The notes under the pieces: model-generated
Told to the model about the DNA's origin: nothing
Databases searched by the model: none
Seen by the model: only the letters and a program-made list of their open reading frames with translations
Program-made: the position numbers and the translations under genes
In this document: positions 34,901 to 49,900 of the stretch, piece by piece
Layout: every line of letters starts with the position of its first letter
Numbering within the stretch: position 1 is the first letter of the stretch
DNA from: Bombyx mori
Lineage: Eukaryota; Arthropoda; Insecta; Lepidoptera; Bombycidae
DNA: 64,000 nucleotides
Assembly: GCF_030269925.1 (NCBI RefSeq)
Contig: NC_085116.1
Location: forward strand, 8,432,001 to 8,496,000
Reading direction: 5' to 3'

Positions 34901-37900
34901 GACGATGATATGAACGACTTCTTTCAAATTATCCGACAATCCGACTTATTTTTGTTGTGACGCAAACATGCTTCCGATCTGCTATTTAATAAGTATATAG
35001 TATTAAGCGGTAGGCAGCGGCTTGGCTCTGCCCCTGGCATTGCTGAAGTCCATGGGCGATGGTAACCACTCACCATCAGGTGGGCCGTATGCTCGTCTGC
35101 CTACAAGGGCAATAAAAAAAAAAGCTGGAATCTAATGTCTCAAGATGGAGGCTTATATTCGTCTTGTGTATGGGGTATTCGTTCCGAAAGCTCTTATATA
35201 CAGTTCTAATTATGCTCGTTTGTAGGTCGATGAAAATACTAACGCATCTGTGAATCCATAGAGTTGCTTGAGGTGCTGTTTGAGTACGAGCAGCAGGAGA
35301 CAGCCGCGCGCCTGGCGCATGGCGTCCCGCAGCGCGCGCGTGTTGTCCGGTACCCGCGCCTCCAACGCCTCTGCGTCTTCTTCTTCCTCCTCCTCCTCTT
35401 CCTCCGCGGTACCTTTCTCTCCTGCATTGGATTTTATTAAGCCCTGCAACGATAATATGACTTTTAAAATATATTCTTAAAAAGATAACGATGATCTTAT
35501 GAAGATAATGATAAACGTAGTGGTATCAAAAACATTTTATCTATTTGTCTAAGTTATATTTATAACTCTTCTGTGCGTGTGTACGTGACTGAACTCTTCC
35601 TAAAGAGCTAAAGATCGATTTTAAGAATTTTTTGTATGTGTTCAAGTGGATTCGAGAATTGTTTAGATTCGCAATTCAATTCACTGCAAAATGTTTTTTT
35701 AATTATTATTTTATAAAAAGCCTGTCGGGTTCGCTAATGTAGAGTATAATGAAATAGGTAAAGAAAGCGAGATGGCAATAGTTAGTGTTTGTATATAACG
35801 TTTATCGACAAATTAATACTCAACAGTGCATACCTCACGAAAAAGCTGTAATAAATTTGACCCTGACGTTGAAATTATGATATCTATATGATGTATTATG
35901 AACAATGGTTCATCTTGTACTTGATATGGAAAGTAACTTAAATTATCGGCCAGGTACAGCATCTGATCTAATGGAGCAGTCTGAAAAGAAAAGAAAAAGG
36001 TTTACGAAATTGTTAAAACAAAGAAAATTAAAACTGTATACTTATAGTTGAAATTTTATAATATTGCATTCGTGATGATCCACTGTCCAATTGGGGTTAA
36101 GCTGTTGATAGAGCCCATAGACATCACGATGTGTCGCCCAACTCGAGTCTATAAGGTTGAAATTTCACTACGATACAATACAACCTCGACCTTATAACCC
36201 AACTATGGCATATGACGGCATCACAATATACGAATTTGGTGTGGATTTACAACATTTCTTATCATCGGCACTTAAGATACGGTTTACATAATGATATATA
36301 CATAGAAAGTGGTTTCAATTTAGATAAGTTTACTTACCGACACATCGTCAAACTGTTTTAGTAATGACAAAATTAAAGCTCGTCTCTGCGGCCTTGTGTT
36401 CCTCAATAGTGAATATAAAAACCCGTTAAGGGCAGTGGGTAGATCATCTAGTTCTTTTTTCCTAAAATATAAAGCACGATATAATACAATATCATTAAAA
36501 GCATAAATTAAGCTTTAAATTGCTTATTGGCTATTCAATAATTGTAAATTATACGGTTGCTGAAAATTCGAGCCTTTTCAGGCTTTTCAAGCGATACTGA
36601 TCTTAAGTATATAGATAAAGTTTAAAATTATTTCACACTGAAAGTGCTTGCCGCGACGCTGCCAGCCGCTGCCATTCCGGTGTGACTCGGCCCTTATACT
36701 TGTATATGTTTTTTCATAATCTTAAGAGTTGGAACTCTTAGTAGTATTTTAATTGTGTGAATACAATTATAATATGAATGTGGTTATTGAAATCATTATT
36801 AATTTGTTTGTATGGATATTTTAGATTGGAGATGAGAATAAGATGATTCATCTATACAATCAATACCATTGAAATGGTCACAGAATAGAAATGTTACCTA
36901 AATCCCCTTATGACGTTTTTTTCTCTGCTGTTCGACTGCAAAGTTTTTTGTAACTGGTATGATAGTTTGATTCCTAGTTGCGCTTTCATGTGGATGAAAC
37001 CGGGATATTTTTTATCTATTTCCTGAAGATTTTTGTCCGCTGTGTGTGACACTGTTACCTCTAAGTCCGTGCTCATGCTTATTAAGTATGGTACAATCTG
37101 TAAAAAGATTTTTTATTTAAAGACTGAAAATTCGTAAATACATTACCGTAGTCTCATAAGATAAAAATCACGTTGAATAGACTGTTCCTTATATCACTAT
37201 TATATAAATATTCATTAGTGGGAGGGCGTATTATAAGCCCGCATGGGTAAGTACAGCCGCCATTAGAATAGTAGGACCACCGTTATAAAACACAATTAGG
37301 TCTTTGACCTCATGTCTAACATTCAGGGCGGTTTTCAGTTTGATGTCTGTTGGCTACGATAACCACATAACACCGGAAGCCGTCAGCGCGTTCACTCATC
37401 AAAGCAAAATGAGTGCGGGCTAACAATACGCCCAATCACCAGTTTAAGCCGATGGCGATTGTCCAGTGAGTTGTCGATATATTCTTGGGACATAAATATT
37501 CACACTCAATTTTGAATATAGAAAAAAGGGACGGCGGTGATTTTTGGACCATGATGTGACCACATGATGTACTAGTAATCGAATAGATACAGCGTTGTTC
37601 TGAGACAAATTTCAATTGACCATGATCATACTGACATAGTTTTTTTTTTGTCCCATGGAATGTGGTCGACATTTTAATGTTTATTAGCTGCCAACATTAG
37701 GTAATAACATCATTCCAGAAGAATCGGGCTGTATTAGGTTTGGGTTAGAAAAGAAAGTGGGATAATAACTTTTAATGCACTGGTGTTGAGATCGGGTCAT
37801 ATAGACTTATCCACATACCTTCTGATCAACAGGCAGTTGCAATAATATCTATACTAATATTATATAATAAATATTATAAATATTATATAATACTAATATA

Positions 37901-40900
37901 ATAAAGAGGAAAGATTTGTTTGTTTGTTTGTATTGAATAGGCTTCGAAACTACTGAACCGATTTGAAAAATTCTTTCACTGTTTGGAAGCTACATTATTC
38001 CCGAGTGACATAGGCTATAATATTTTTCGAAAAAAATTAGGGATCCTTACTAAAACTCCAATAATGTAACCCTAGGTGTAAAAAAATTACCTAAAATATT
38101 ATTTACATCGCGTGCCCTGCGAAAACTATTGGTGATAGAATAATGTACTACAACTTTGTAGAACACATTATTATTTACAAAAACTGTCGCGACAGCATAT
38201 GTCTATCTATTATAATTATGCCACAATAAGTGTTCTTTTGTTTAATCTTTAATTTTTGTTAAAGACCCGAGCGGAGCCGGAGCGGGCCGCTAGTGTGTTA
38301 TAAATGTGTGCAAAAATATAATGTTAATAATTTATCACAGTTCTTGCATGTGAAGTGTTCGTTACCTGTACAGGATGCACGAGCCCCTGCGCCAAGACGA
38401 GCTGTACAACCTTCATGGCGGCGGACCGCACGACCGTACTGTGATGTATGGACGAGCCGAGGATTTCTTTTAGGTACAACTGGATCACCGTCGACGCCAT
38501 GCCCGATGATACGTCACCCATCTCTTTGAGATTCTCATGTTTTGATCTTGTTGACCCTGAATTCAAAAATATTTATTTTAACTTCCATGTTATCAAGATG
38601 GACATTATAGTAGTCATAGTTCAATTGATCAAAGGTATGATTCCTTTATGTTGATAGAAACGGACCAACGATTCTTATCTGTGCGAGTTCACACTAGTTT
38701 TTACTCCAGTAATAGGCAAATGGATACCAGTTACAAAACAGTTTACAGAGTATGATAGGACGTTGAGCAGATTAAAAAGTTTATCAAAAAAAAAATTTGT
38801 TTGCGTAACTAAAATGATTTATATTAATTTTACAACATAAACGTTCATAATTCTAATACTTTTTTTAATAATTAAAACACACAATGTCAAATGTGGATAT
38901 CCGCTGTATTTTAGTGAATATATTATGGCTCAGTAATTTTATAAGGATCAGTAAACCACATCAACAGAAACAGATAGCAGTTGCCTATATGTCGGCTTAT
39001 CGTTATTCTATGTATAGGTCGTCGTATTATTTTGACCCAAATGACGTCACGTTTAATGTAGTTGCATTCAGCCGCGGTTAGTTAAGCTTGTGTGGGAATT
39101 CGAAAAAATAAGAACTGTCTGGTCCCTAATACGTACAAATGGGATGAACATGTTTTATAACGGTAGATAATTTTATAAATTAAAAATCTTAGTCCAACTG
39201 ATTATATTAAGCATCCTAAAATGGTTTTTTTACGGGAGATTACAAGACAGCTCTTACTTACACTCTTTATCTTGCCTTATCATTCTTTGCTCTTCCTCTT
39301 GTAAGTACATTTCAATGTTCCTCAATACGTCCACTTTCATTTCTATCGGAGCTAAATCTGAGGTCAGTAGTTGATGGTAGAATTCTTTGAGTTCAGGGCG
39401 TAACATGAATTCGTAATGCCGTACGCACACTGAACCCAGGGCTTTAAGAGTATGTGAGACGAAGTCCTCATCTTCCAAACCCACAAAAAACATCAGCGTT
39501 GAATAAACCTGTTCTTTTATGTCGTTCTAAAAATAATAATAAAAATTACAAACTTTTAATATATACTGATATATACTGTTGTTTATATGACGTTTTAATT
39601 ACAGGTATATTGGCATTAATATACACATAGATTTACGGAACGTCAGAAATAATGGGACAATAATAAACGCGACATTAAGCCCTAAAAGTAGTAGTAATTA
39701 TTTTCTTTTTAGATGGGTGGACGAGCTTGCGGCACACTTGGTGTTAAGTAGTTACCGGAGCACATAGACATCAACAACGCAACGTAGCCACCCACTTTAA
39801 GACATGAGTTCTAAGCCTCAGTTTTGTAGCACAACGACTGTCGCAGCCATTAAGCAAAAACGCAATACTGTTTTGAAATACACAGCAGAAATAGGCTGGG
39901 TGGTGGTACCTACCCGCACGGGCTCACAAGACGCTCTAACACCATTAATTATGCAAAATATAATTTTAATTTGATTTTAATTACACGATTGTTCTTTCAC
40001 CGTGGAAGTCATTCGTGAACTTTTGTTAAGTACGTATTACACTAGAAAAATTGGTACCTGCCTGCAGAATTCGAACACCGGCACCGTAGCATCATTCGAT
40101 TCAAAAAAATATTATTACGTAAAATGAACATAAATCCTGAGGTGTCAATTACGGTCTGATTTCGATCATCATTGTGTGCGAACACTAGTTAAGACTAGCT
40201 TAACTTTTTTATGTCCGTTAAAGTAATGCTATACTCACTGGAAGACCATCAATGACTTTGACGTCCGTAAAGTCAAAGTATCTGAGTAATAAGCCCACGA
40301 TGAAAAGTGCACGACGAAAATGAGGTCTCGAATGTGATGAACGTGTCATTTCGGGATTTCGCTGCCAGCTGCTTTTCCATTGGAGTAGGACCCCTATAAA
40401 CAAAATATTTTCACTCGGATAATTGAATATATTTAAAATATTAATTCAATTTAAAAAAATTATATCTTACCGTGATATTTATTAAATACATCCCTAATTA
40501 GTTTATAATTATGCGTGAGATTGTTGACTATAGCTGCTAAGCAGGCTATGCACGAAGCGATGACGTGTTGACCACGCTGCAGAATAAGTTTAACGGCATC
40601 TTCTTCCAACTGAGCCAGGAATACTTCACTCGGGTGTTCCATTAGCGGTACGACTAGTTCAAGAGTGGACGCCACTGTCGACATTATTTGCTGCTCGTGT
40701 TGATTCTAAAACGGAATTATCGGATCACCTTTGGAGCCTGTGAATGTATTGCGTGGGCGGGTGCAACCTACTGGAGCGGGCTACAATATGTCCTGCTAAT
40801 AGTAATTATTCAAATTTATAAAAACTGCGGTCGTACTGTGGCTATTCCTTCACTGCGAAAGTCATTCATATATAAGTATATATTTTCTTCATTTCATTCA

Positions 40901-43900
40901 AGTACATACACTCAATCTCAGGCGGGTACCAATTTTTCTAATGAAATACGTACTCAACAAATGTTCAGGATTCACTTCCACGGTGAAGGAATAACATCGT
41001 ATAATAAAAATCAAACCCGAAAAAGTATAATTTACGTAATTACTGGTGGTAGGACCTGTTGTGAGTCCGCGCGGGTACCCACCCGCATTTGCGTTGTAGA
41101 TGTCTATGGGCTCCAGTAACCACTTCACACCAGATGGGCTGTGAGCTCGTTCACCAATCTAAGTAATAATAATAAAAAAACACTATCGCCGGAGCGTCAT
41201 AGCTATACGAAGACTACAAAGTTATGATGAGACCTCGATCTGACCTTAAACAGTTGCCCCAACCCTTCACACCACAATGTGAATGCCATCGTTCATCTTG
41301 TGAACACAAAAAATATAAGAAAGTAAATTAAATTAAAAAAGTTCATGTATTGACATTCACTTTAAATAACAATAACTGTTTTAAATTCAGTAATTGAGAC
41401 GGCACTAGCTTCTCTTAAAAGTTGTTTGATATTTCATTGGTAAATTTCATAATATCAGATCAACTCTGTTATTGTCCCTTAATACGATAATAGAGTTAAA
41501 CATATATATGAGCTGTGTATATAAGTAAGCTCACCTGACATTTCAAACTGAGATACGGTTGCAAAGTTAAGGCATGGTTAACAAGCAGCTGCGGTCTGAT
41601 TTTTGCAAATAAATGCAAAGTTGAGAGACACGCTAAAATTCTTTGTGGTGAACTGGAACCTGAAAAGATCCAATAGATTATTAGTAATCACAGTTTTGAA
41701 TTTATTTGATATGTATTTTTTCTTTGTTCAATCTCACCTTCTGAACTAGTCTCTTCCAACTGTAGTAAGCTCTCTACAAGACAGTCGACTATTTGTTGAC
41801 AAGCTACTAGCAGCGATTTAGGCGGTTGATAAATTATTTTAGTGGAATCATCTTTATCTTCTTTAGGTTTGAATAACTAAAAAAAAATTGGAATTTAGAT
41901 GGATGTAAGAAATCATTGCTGAAAGTAAAATTTATTGAATTATTAAAAATACTTACGCTCATAAGTAATTGCTGAAACCATTCGAGACCGATGTCTCTGG
42001 ACGAAATAACAACGTCCGTGATGTTCAGTACTTTCCTGGTGAGAGGGTCGGCGGCCGCCGCCGTCATGTCGAGGGCTCCCGGCCGGCTGGTGTTTAGGCA
42101 TGGACTGAACCACATGTTCTGAAATACTTCCATAACCAGTTTCCTGATACCTTCCTCGTCATTTACTCGTCTGATCATTTTTACACATATCTCGGGTATT
42201 TTAGGAAACTCGGGGCATTCTATACAGATGTCTTTTAAAATTTTAATTACACGTTTCCTTACTGATACGCCAGTATCCTGAAAACGTACATTTACAATTA
42301 ATAAAAGCAGTGACAAACATTCATACATTCTTTCTGTAGTTTTATTAAATTAGAAACTTACCAATATTCTGTTTGAGAGCATAGAGTAATACTTGTCGAT
42401 AAGATCGTGTCTGCTCAAGACGAATTTTCCAACGAGATCGACGGCAGCTTCCCGCACTGCCGTGGATTGGTCGAGGAACGATCGGTTCACTCCGATCTGC
42501 ATATCGGGCCTCGCCAATACGGACGGATCTGCTTCGACTATCATCGCCAAGCATTTCATCGCCTTCGTTCGTATGGCGATCGTATTTTCGCACAGTATAA
42601 CAAGAATTTTTCGCAAATACCGATCAAAACTTTGCGAGAAAGACCTTTTTGAAGCTAGATATTGCGAAATAAGTTCAGCTCCACTATAATCTATGTACGA
42701 TTGCATCACCTGCACTTGGGTGCCACCCTGGTACCGGAATGGCCTAATTTTTTCTATAAAGAAATTCTTTCTTCGTTCTATTGTTTTGAATTTTTCTGCC
42801 GAATCGATAGCACTCGCGATATGCTTTCGATCCGATTTAGAGTCCTTCAGGCCTCCATCACTGTCTTCGTCAGCGTCGGATTCCTCCTCGCTAGAAAGTT
42901 CTCTATGACGCTTCTTAGATTTATTTTTAGGCTTTTTTGTCGGCGATGTATTCTTCGGCTGAACCACCATATCCCTGTACCACTGCGTGATATAAAAATG
43001 TCGAGCGCAATTCCAAGCTTGATCCTTCTGCCCGTTTATCGCGAGATAATCCAGCAGGACCCGCTGCAGGAATTCCGTTCTCTCTTCGTCCTCGTCGAGG
43101 CCGGACGTCACGTTCTAAGCGATCGGAATAGTTACATGTATGAGAATTGTGCCCATTGGCGATGAGCTAGAGATGTAATAGAGGATAGAAGGCGAATACC
43201 TGTCCGTGGGTGCCGTCCTTCTCTTCCTCGGCGCGGATGTCCCTCACGACAGCGTCCATGGCGGCGAGCTTGCCGCGCGAGTGCACGCTGTCCCTGCGCA
43301 GACGCGCCGCTACCAGCCCGAGGTACTCCAGCGACGCCACGCGAACGGACATCTCCATAGATTTGTCCGACATGTACTTCACCTGCCAAATAATGAGACT
43401 ATTATGGGCTCCGTCCTTTAATTGTTTTTTCAGAGCCCACCCGCGCTATTTTAAAAATGCTCTTTATTTTACAGTGTGAGCTAAACCTTAAAATGCATAT
43501 GCGCGTGACTTCATGTCTATCGGGGCCAGAGGCGACGCGCGGGGGACAGCTCGCCCCACATTCACCCGCCTTCCCGCGTTTGTCTGACGTCGAGTGTTGT
43601 CCTTGACGGTTGTGACGCGCGCTTATCGATATCAAAATTTACGCTAACGCTATTGCGTTATTTAGCCATGACTACTCCGCTTCCAACAAGTTCAGATAGA
43701 AAAAAACCTACTGAAAAAAGATACAAACTGATTCCGACTCTGATCTGTTGGTTGTCTTTTCATTTGATAGTGATTGAATTGGAATTAAAAAAATATTTTT
43801 CTCTATTAGAAATAACCAAGTAATTAATAACACATTTATTTTATTTCATAAATTGCAAAATTATCTTAAGTTACATTAAGCCAAATTGACAGCTGTTGAC

Positions 43901-46900
43901 TAAATCGGTAGTTATTATCGACATTACCATAATTAACTAGGTTACAGCACTACCGCTTTCCTCAGGATGGAGATGAATTCGCGCGTCTACTGTACATAAA
44001 TATTTGTTTTATATGGATTTTATTAATATTGTCAGTAGTGAACACAAATTCGATTTAATACAATAAAATTGACTTGCCAACATGGTTCCGAGTAAGCTGA
44101 GCAGTAGTTCCGTCGCGGGCCACTCGGGTTTGTTAACAGTCGTCAAGAGGTCGTGTACGAAATTTTCAAACAGCGGCCTGAAGTCCACCTCTTCGGAACG
44201 ACTCCGACATTTGTTTAGGAATGACGTTAGGAATGTGCCACCTACGCTTATTGCCGCTTCGTACTTTGAGATGATGAGCAGGTCTTTATCTACAGGCTGA
44301 AAATAAAACAGATTAATTGGGTTGCAGCGTTTCATTACGCATTTTCGTGTTGCATATAAATAAACCAATAAAAAAATTGTTTTGAGATTTAATGAACTAT
44401 CCTATAAATTTAATAAGTAAAGCTTTTCTATGTGGTTAGACTGATCATAATCATAGGCAAACAAGATTTAGAATTAAAAACAATAGGCCTATATTTGTTA
44501 CAATATATATAGTCTTGCTATAGTGAATCATAAAATCTAGGAACTTACTTTTTTACTATCAGAAGACTCTGAATGTTCCTTGTCTTTCTCATTAGATTTA
44601 CAAAGCGTCTCTGGCAGAGTGACGACACATTGTACAAGTTGTAAGACAAGCGCCGTGAGCATTTGAATATGTTGATCAGCATTTAGTTGAAAGGAACGCA
44701 AATTGTGTTTTGAACTGGGTATACGGGCTATCGATGCCAATATATCTTCCAGTAAGAGACGTCGATGTTGTTCATATTTTGTAAATATCTAGAAAAGTAA
44801 AATTAGTGATGTGAATATAAAATAAGTTTTACGTGGAAGAAACTATAAACTGTTAGAGTTTCGGTAGAGCAACTTGTGAGCTCGCAGGGGTAGTTATCAC
44901 CATCTTGCTGCTGCTCCCTATGCTGCACAAACTAGTTGTCAGTCCGGACTCAATAGTGGATAGTATACCACACGTCTTAGATCCAAATTTTCAAGGTAGG
45001 TGATGGCATTCTTGTTGTGGTGACTCAAGATTATGGTAATCACTTAACCACGAGATAGGCCGTGAATATTAAAAATGTCAACTAATTTAACTGATATTGA
45101 ATGACAAAATCTATTGACATAACATACTTTCAAAACTGCAAACAATAAATTATATCTAAAAAATGATAAAAATACACTTTTGTATCTAGCTGAACTAGCT
45201 TTTTTTTATATGGACACTTCGCTCTATAGCAATGTAAGAGATTTACTATGATTAAAAATATTCAAATACTTTAAAAACAAGAATTACGTGATCAGCATGG
45301 TGTTTAATTTAATGGTCAAAAGTATGGAATATTTAACGTCCAAAGTTATAAAAAGTTAATACAGAGGATGTTAATAAGAATAATAATTATTATGATGATT
45401 GCAATCAAGTGTTTTTATTTTTATTGCTTAGATGGGTGGACAAGCTCACAGCCCACCTGGTGTTAAGTGGTTACTGGAGCTCATAAACATCTATAACGTA
45501 AATACGCCACCCACCTTGAGACATAAGTTCTAAGGTCTCAGGTATAGTTACAACCACCCTTCAAACCGAAACGCATTACTGCATCACGGCAGAACTAAGC
45601 AGGGTGATGGACCTACCCGCGCGGACTCTCAAGCGGTCCTACCACCAGTAAGTGTGGGAGGTGTGTAATGTACACTGACCGTCGTGACGAGTTTCAACGC
45701 CGACAGCTGCAGCTCGCTGACGTTCTCTACGAAGAAGGGCGAGACGCCAACAGTGGAGGCGTGCAGCACCGTGGTGTCGGTGAGGTGGTGCGCCGCGAAC
45801 AGTTCCGCGAGCAGCGTGACGCTCTCGTGCGCGTGCGTGTACAGCTCCTTGACGGCGCGCGTGGAGCCGCCGCAGCGACGCGTCGCGAGCCCCGCCCCGC
45901 CGCCGCGACGCTTGCGGCCGTCCACTGGAAATTTTCAACGGTACAATTATTATTCACAGCATTGATGCTTTTTCAACTTATAGTTTCGTATCTATTATTT
46001 ATTTGTTATTGTTTCTAATTAACATTTGCACTGTTTAAGATCTTAGTCCAAACTGTTTTGTCTGTTATATTACGGATACATTCTCCAACAATAGTGTTGT
46101 CTTCCTAGCTATTCCAAATTGCAAAAACCAAAGAAAATACTAATTTATAAATCTCAAAAACAAAGTGAGAAATTTAAAAACAATTGAATTAACTGACAAC
46201 ATATTCACTTATGCGCTATTACTTGTGGTGTGAACGGTCTTAATATTCATTCAACAGTGAATGTGTTATAACAGTAAAAATTTGGTTTCAGGCCATATTA
46301 AATTATTTGTAAGGAAATCCATCATTATTTACCTTTCCTTTTAGATGTCGTCTGAATACTATATACAGGATCATATACACAGTAAATGGTATTGTTTAAT
46401 TGGAATTTAATGAACATAATAATTCTATCTATAACGTCTTCTAAAAATATTCGTTTCGGCATGCTCGGGGATGTCATTATGTACAAAGACGTGAGACATG
46501 CATCTGACGCACACATCACTCTTTCTAAAGCTGATTCTATCCATATCTGCCGCATTTCTTCACTGTCTTCCTGTGAAGCAAACATTATTGGTAAGAATCA
46601 TATAAAATGAAACTATAACAAAATGATTAATAAAATGTAAAGAAAATCTAGCAAATTACTTACAGGATCGCCCAACAATGACATTTTCTCTGACGCTCTT
46701 ATATTTTTTTCTAATATATTCAATAGGCGAACTAATCTGTCTGAAGGTATTGCTTCCATAGCACCAAGGTTTTTCAATTTTGCTGCCTCCGAACACAGTT
46801 CCTGAAGTTGATACCGTGGCAGCAGTAATTCTTCTGGGATATCAGTACCCTCTTAAAATATTAAAATATTATTACATATCTCGAGTCAATTCTCTGAAAG

Positions 46901-49900
46901 AAACTAGGAATACAGTAGGGATGGTATGTTGTTGAATATAAAACGACGAAATGTAACTGGTTCCCAGCTCACTAAAAGTATGAAATAGGTGAAACAGATG
47001 AAAAGAAAAAGTGAACTTAAATTCAGCAAAAATTACGAAGTTTATGAATCAGTTGCGTAAAACGGCTGTCTGTTTACAATTTAAAAGTGAACTCGAAAAA
47101 ATGATAAAAATTTTATGATTTCTGTATTCCAAATTTTTACTGTTGTAATTTTTTTGTTTTTTTGCTTAAATTGGTGGACGAGCTCACAGCCCACCTGGTG
47201 TTAAGTGGTTACTGGAGCCCATAGACATTTGCAACGTAAGCGCGCCACCCACCTTGAGATACAAGTTCTAAGGTCTCAGTAAAGTTACAACGGTTGCCCC
47301 ACTCTTCAAACCGAAACGCATTACTGCTTCACGGCAGATATAGCCAGGCGGTGGTACCTAGCCGGGCGGACTCACAAGTGGTCCTACCACCAGTAATTAC
47401 GCAAATTATAGTTTTGCGGGTTTGATTTTTATTACACGATGTTATTCCTTCACCGTGGAAGTCAATCGTGACAATTTGTTGAGTACGATTTCATTAGAAA
47501 AATTGGTACCCGCCTACGGGATTCGAACACCGTTGCATCCCTTCAACACGAATGCACCGGACGTCTTATCCTTTAGGCCACGACGACTACAAATAATTTC
47601 GAATATGTGGCGACTGAGATTATTGAAATTGTATTATTAATGCATTTTGTTAAGTGCACATGTGCTAATTAATGTGAGAGTAAAAGAGTATAATTACAGC
47701 AAAGAAATCACTTACCCATTTCTTCTGTTATAATTACATCATCATCAATGGTTTCAAATACCGATTCAATTAATTTATTGAATCGTTGATACGTGTTTGT
47801 TTCCATTAATTCATCTACTGACAACATTTCTAAAACAGGTACTAATCGTCTTTCGACTTTTCTTAGTTTGGGTCGCACTGGAAAAAAACACAAATTGTAA
47901 TGGAAACATTTTTAGTCACGATAAGAATGTGAAACAGTATCAAATTCGTCTCTTTTTTTTCTTACATTACCTGTATAAATATGATAGTGTAAAGAGATTA
48001 TTCTAATGGCGGCCACTCACATGCGGGCGAACATTTGTACATTGTACGAATGTTTGCGCGCATGTGAAGGGCCGTCAGACATTCATTCGCAAACTTAGCG
48101 GCTATGCAAATGGGTTCGGTATTCAATTTGCGAACCCGTTTGCGCTTCCTCCTACACTTGTTTACGAATTTTTCACGAATTTCTCCTCCTTTTTAATTCG
48201 TCAATAGAACATTGAAGAGAAAAGTTTTGAATTCTTTCCCAGACATCATTAATAGCCATGGGGTTTTTATGGGATTTCTTTTGATGAAGATACGCTACAC
48301 AGTAGACGTCACGATCTATGAAAATAGGGAAACGTCCGTTGCCTTCGCAATCCTGGGCGCAACTGGTCACACGAATGTGTGGGAGACTACGCGAAGGATC
48401 GCGGTTCGCGCGCTTTGATGTTTGTTAAAAAACCGACACAGCTTGGAAAACCACGAATTCAGCGAAAACTTTGCATAATCATTTGCAAATGTCGTCCTAC
48501 ACTTGCGGGTTTGCTTATTCGTGCGAATGTGAGTGACCGGTATAAAGCTAAAATATGTATGGATATGTGATTCTAGATAACTCCCATATTTTGCAAAATA
48601 CAACACGTAAAACTTTAATATAATGTGAATTTAACTGAATGTTTTAGTTAATATAGAAATAATTTCCGCTTATCATACTTTTTGACAAAGGTTATGTATG
48701 ATACACACTGTATATTTTTGTAATTGCATTGTAAATAAAATATCACCTATAGCTGCCTCAGCTTCTTCTTTTTTACTAGCTTCTTCATGTTTCCTTTTAA
48801 CAGCTTCCCAATTTTTTTCTCTAGCAATATCTATGGCTTCCCTTTCCTTGTCTACAGTGGGAGTGCAATTACTAGATTTTGGTTTAAGCGGCGCGTTTTC
48901 ATCTGAATCCGATTCAAGAACACTATTTTTTCTGGATCGAGAATCATTAGAAAAGTCGTGTTTTTTCAGAATTCCATCCTGAAATGATTTAGCAAAATTA
49001 TATGTTAATAAAAAAATTGCAGAACAACACATGTTTGTAATTATTATTGCTGTTGGATACTTACAGATAGACGGCCAAGTTTTACTACAGGATATCTGTT
49101 GTTTGCATTGGCGTTTTTGTTGTCTTGCTTATCAGTAGCAGTGTTTTGTGTTTGTTGTATGGGAGCATAAGGTGCACCCATTGACGGCTGAGGCACATGA
49201 GGTTCTTGTCGTAAGGGTGATGGCGCTACACTAGCTTGGGCTGGAGATTGGCCAGTCATAACGTTACCATCAGCTGTTGAAAACCAGATAGTCAAACGTC
49301 ACGTTTTGTTCAAAATTATATTTAATGTGTACAGAAAGTATTGTTAAAAAATGTTATATTAGTTTACCTTGTTCAAAAGTTTTGTCTTGCATTTGCATGT
49401 GTAACCTTTGTTGTTCAGGTTGATTTGTTGGTGACATAGATAATGGATCTTTTTCATCACTAATATTAGTATCAAAATTTCTATTGTCTGAAACTATACT
49501 ATTGTAGAATCCACCATTTTGAGGATTCGAACAAGTTGTGGACTGCGGACTCGGATATGTACTGGATGAATTTGCATTACTCCAAATCGGGGATATACTA
49601 TTTTGTCCAGTGATATTAAGTTGGGAACCTGGTCTGGCCTGGGATGGAGGGGAACCCATGTTTACGTGAGGTGATGACTGACATGGTGGAGCCAACAACT
49701 GTTGACTGGGAATGGTCCCAGAGTGAATTGCTGTCCCTAATGTCGAAGGGCTTGAGGGAACTGCATTATGTTGTGTATAACTATATGATGGAGATGGAGA
49801 TATCCCATTAAATTTTGATGTGTGTATACTATTGTTACTCCAATGATTTTGTTGCTGTTGATCAAATACATTGGGATTTATGCTTAAAATTGCCTTCAAC

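Noticed and set aside
35210..35480. Arg-rich and Ser-rich ORFs in other frames
   Set aside because: They are alternative readings of the Glu-rich Nipped-B exon 24.
42393..43165. Several open frames on the plus strand over Nipped-B exons 12-13
   Set aside because: They are antisense shadows of conserved HEAT-repeat exons.
45668..46018. 116-aa plus-strand ORF and two overlapping frames
   Set aside because: The GC-rich Nipped-B exon 9 leaves other frames open by chance; only the minus-strand frame matches NIPBL.
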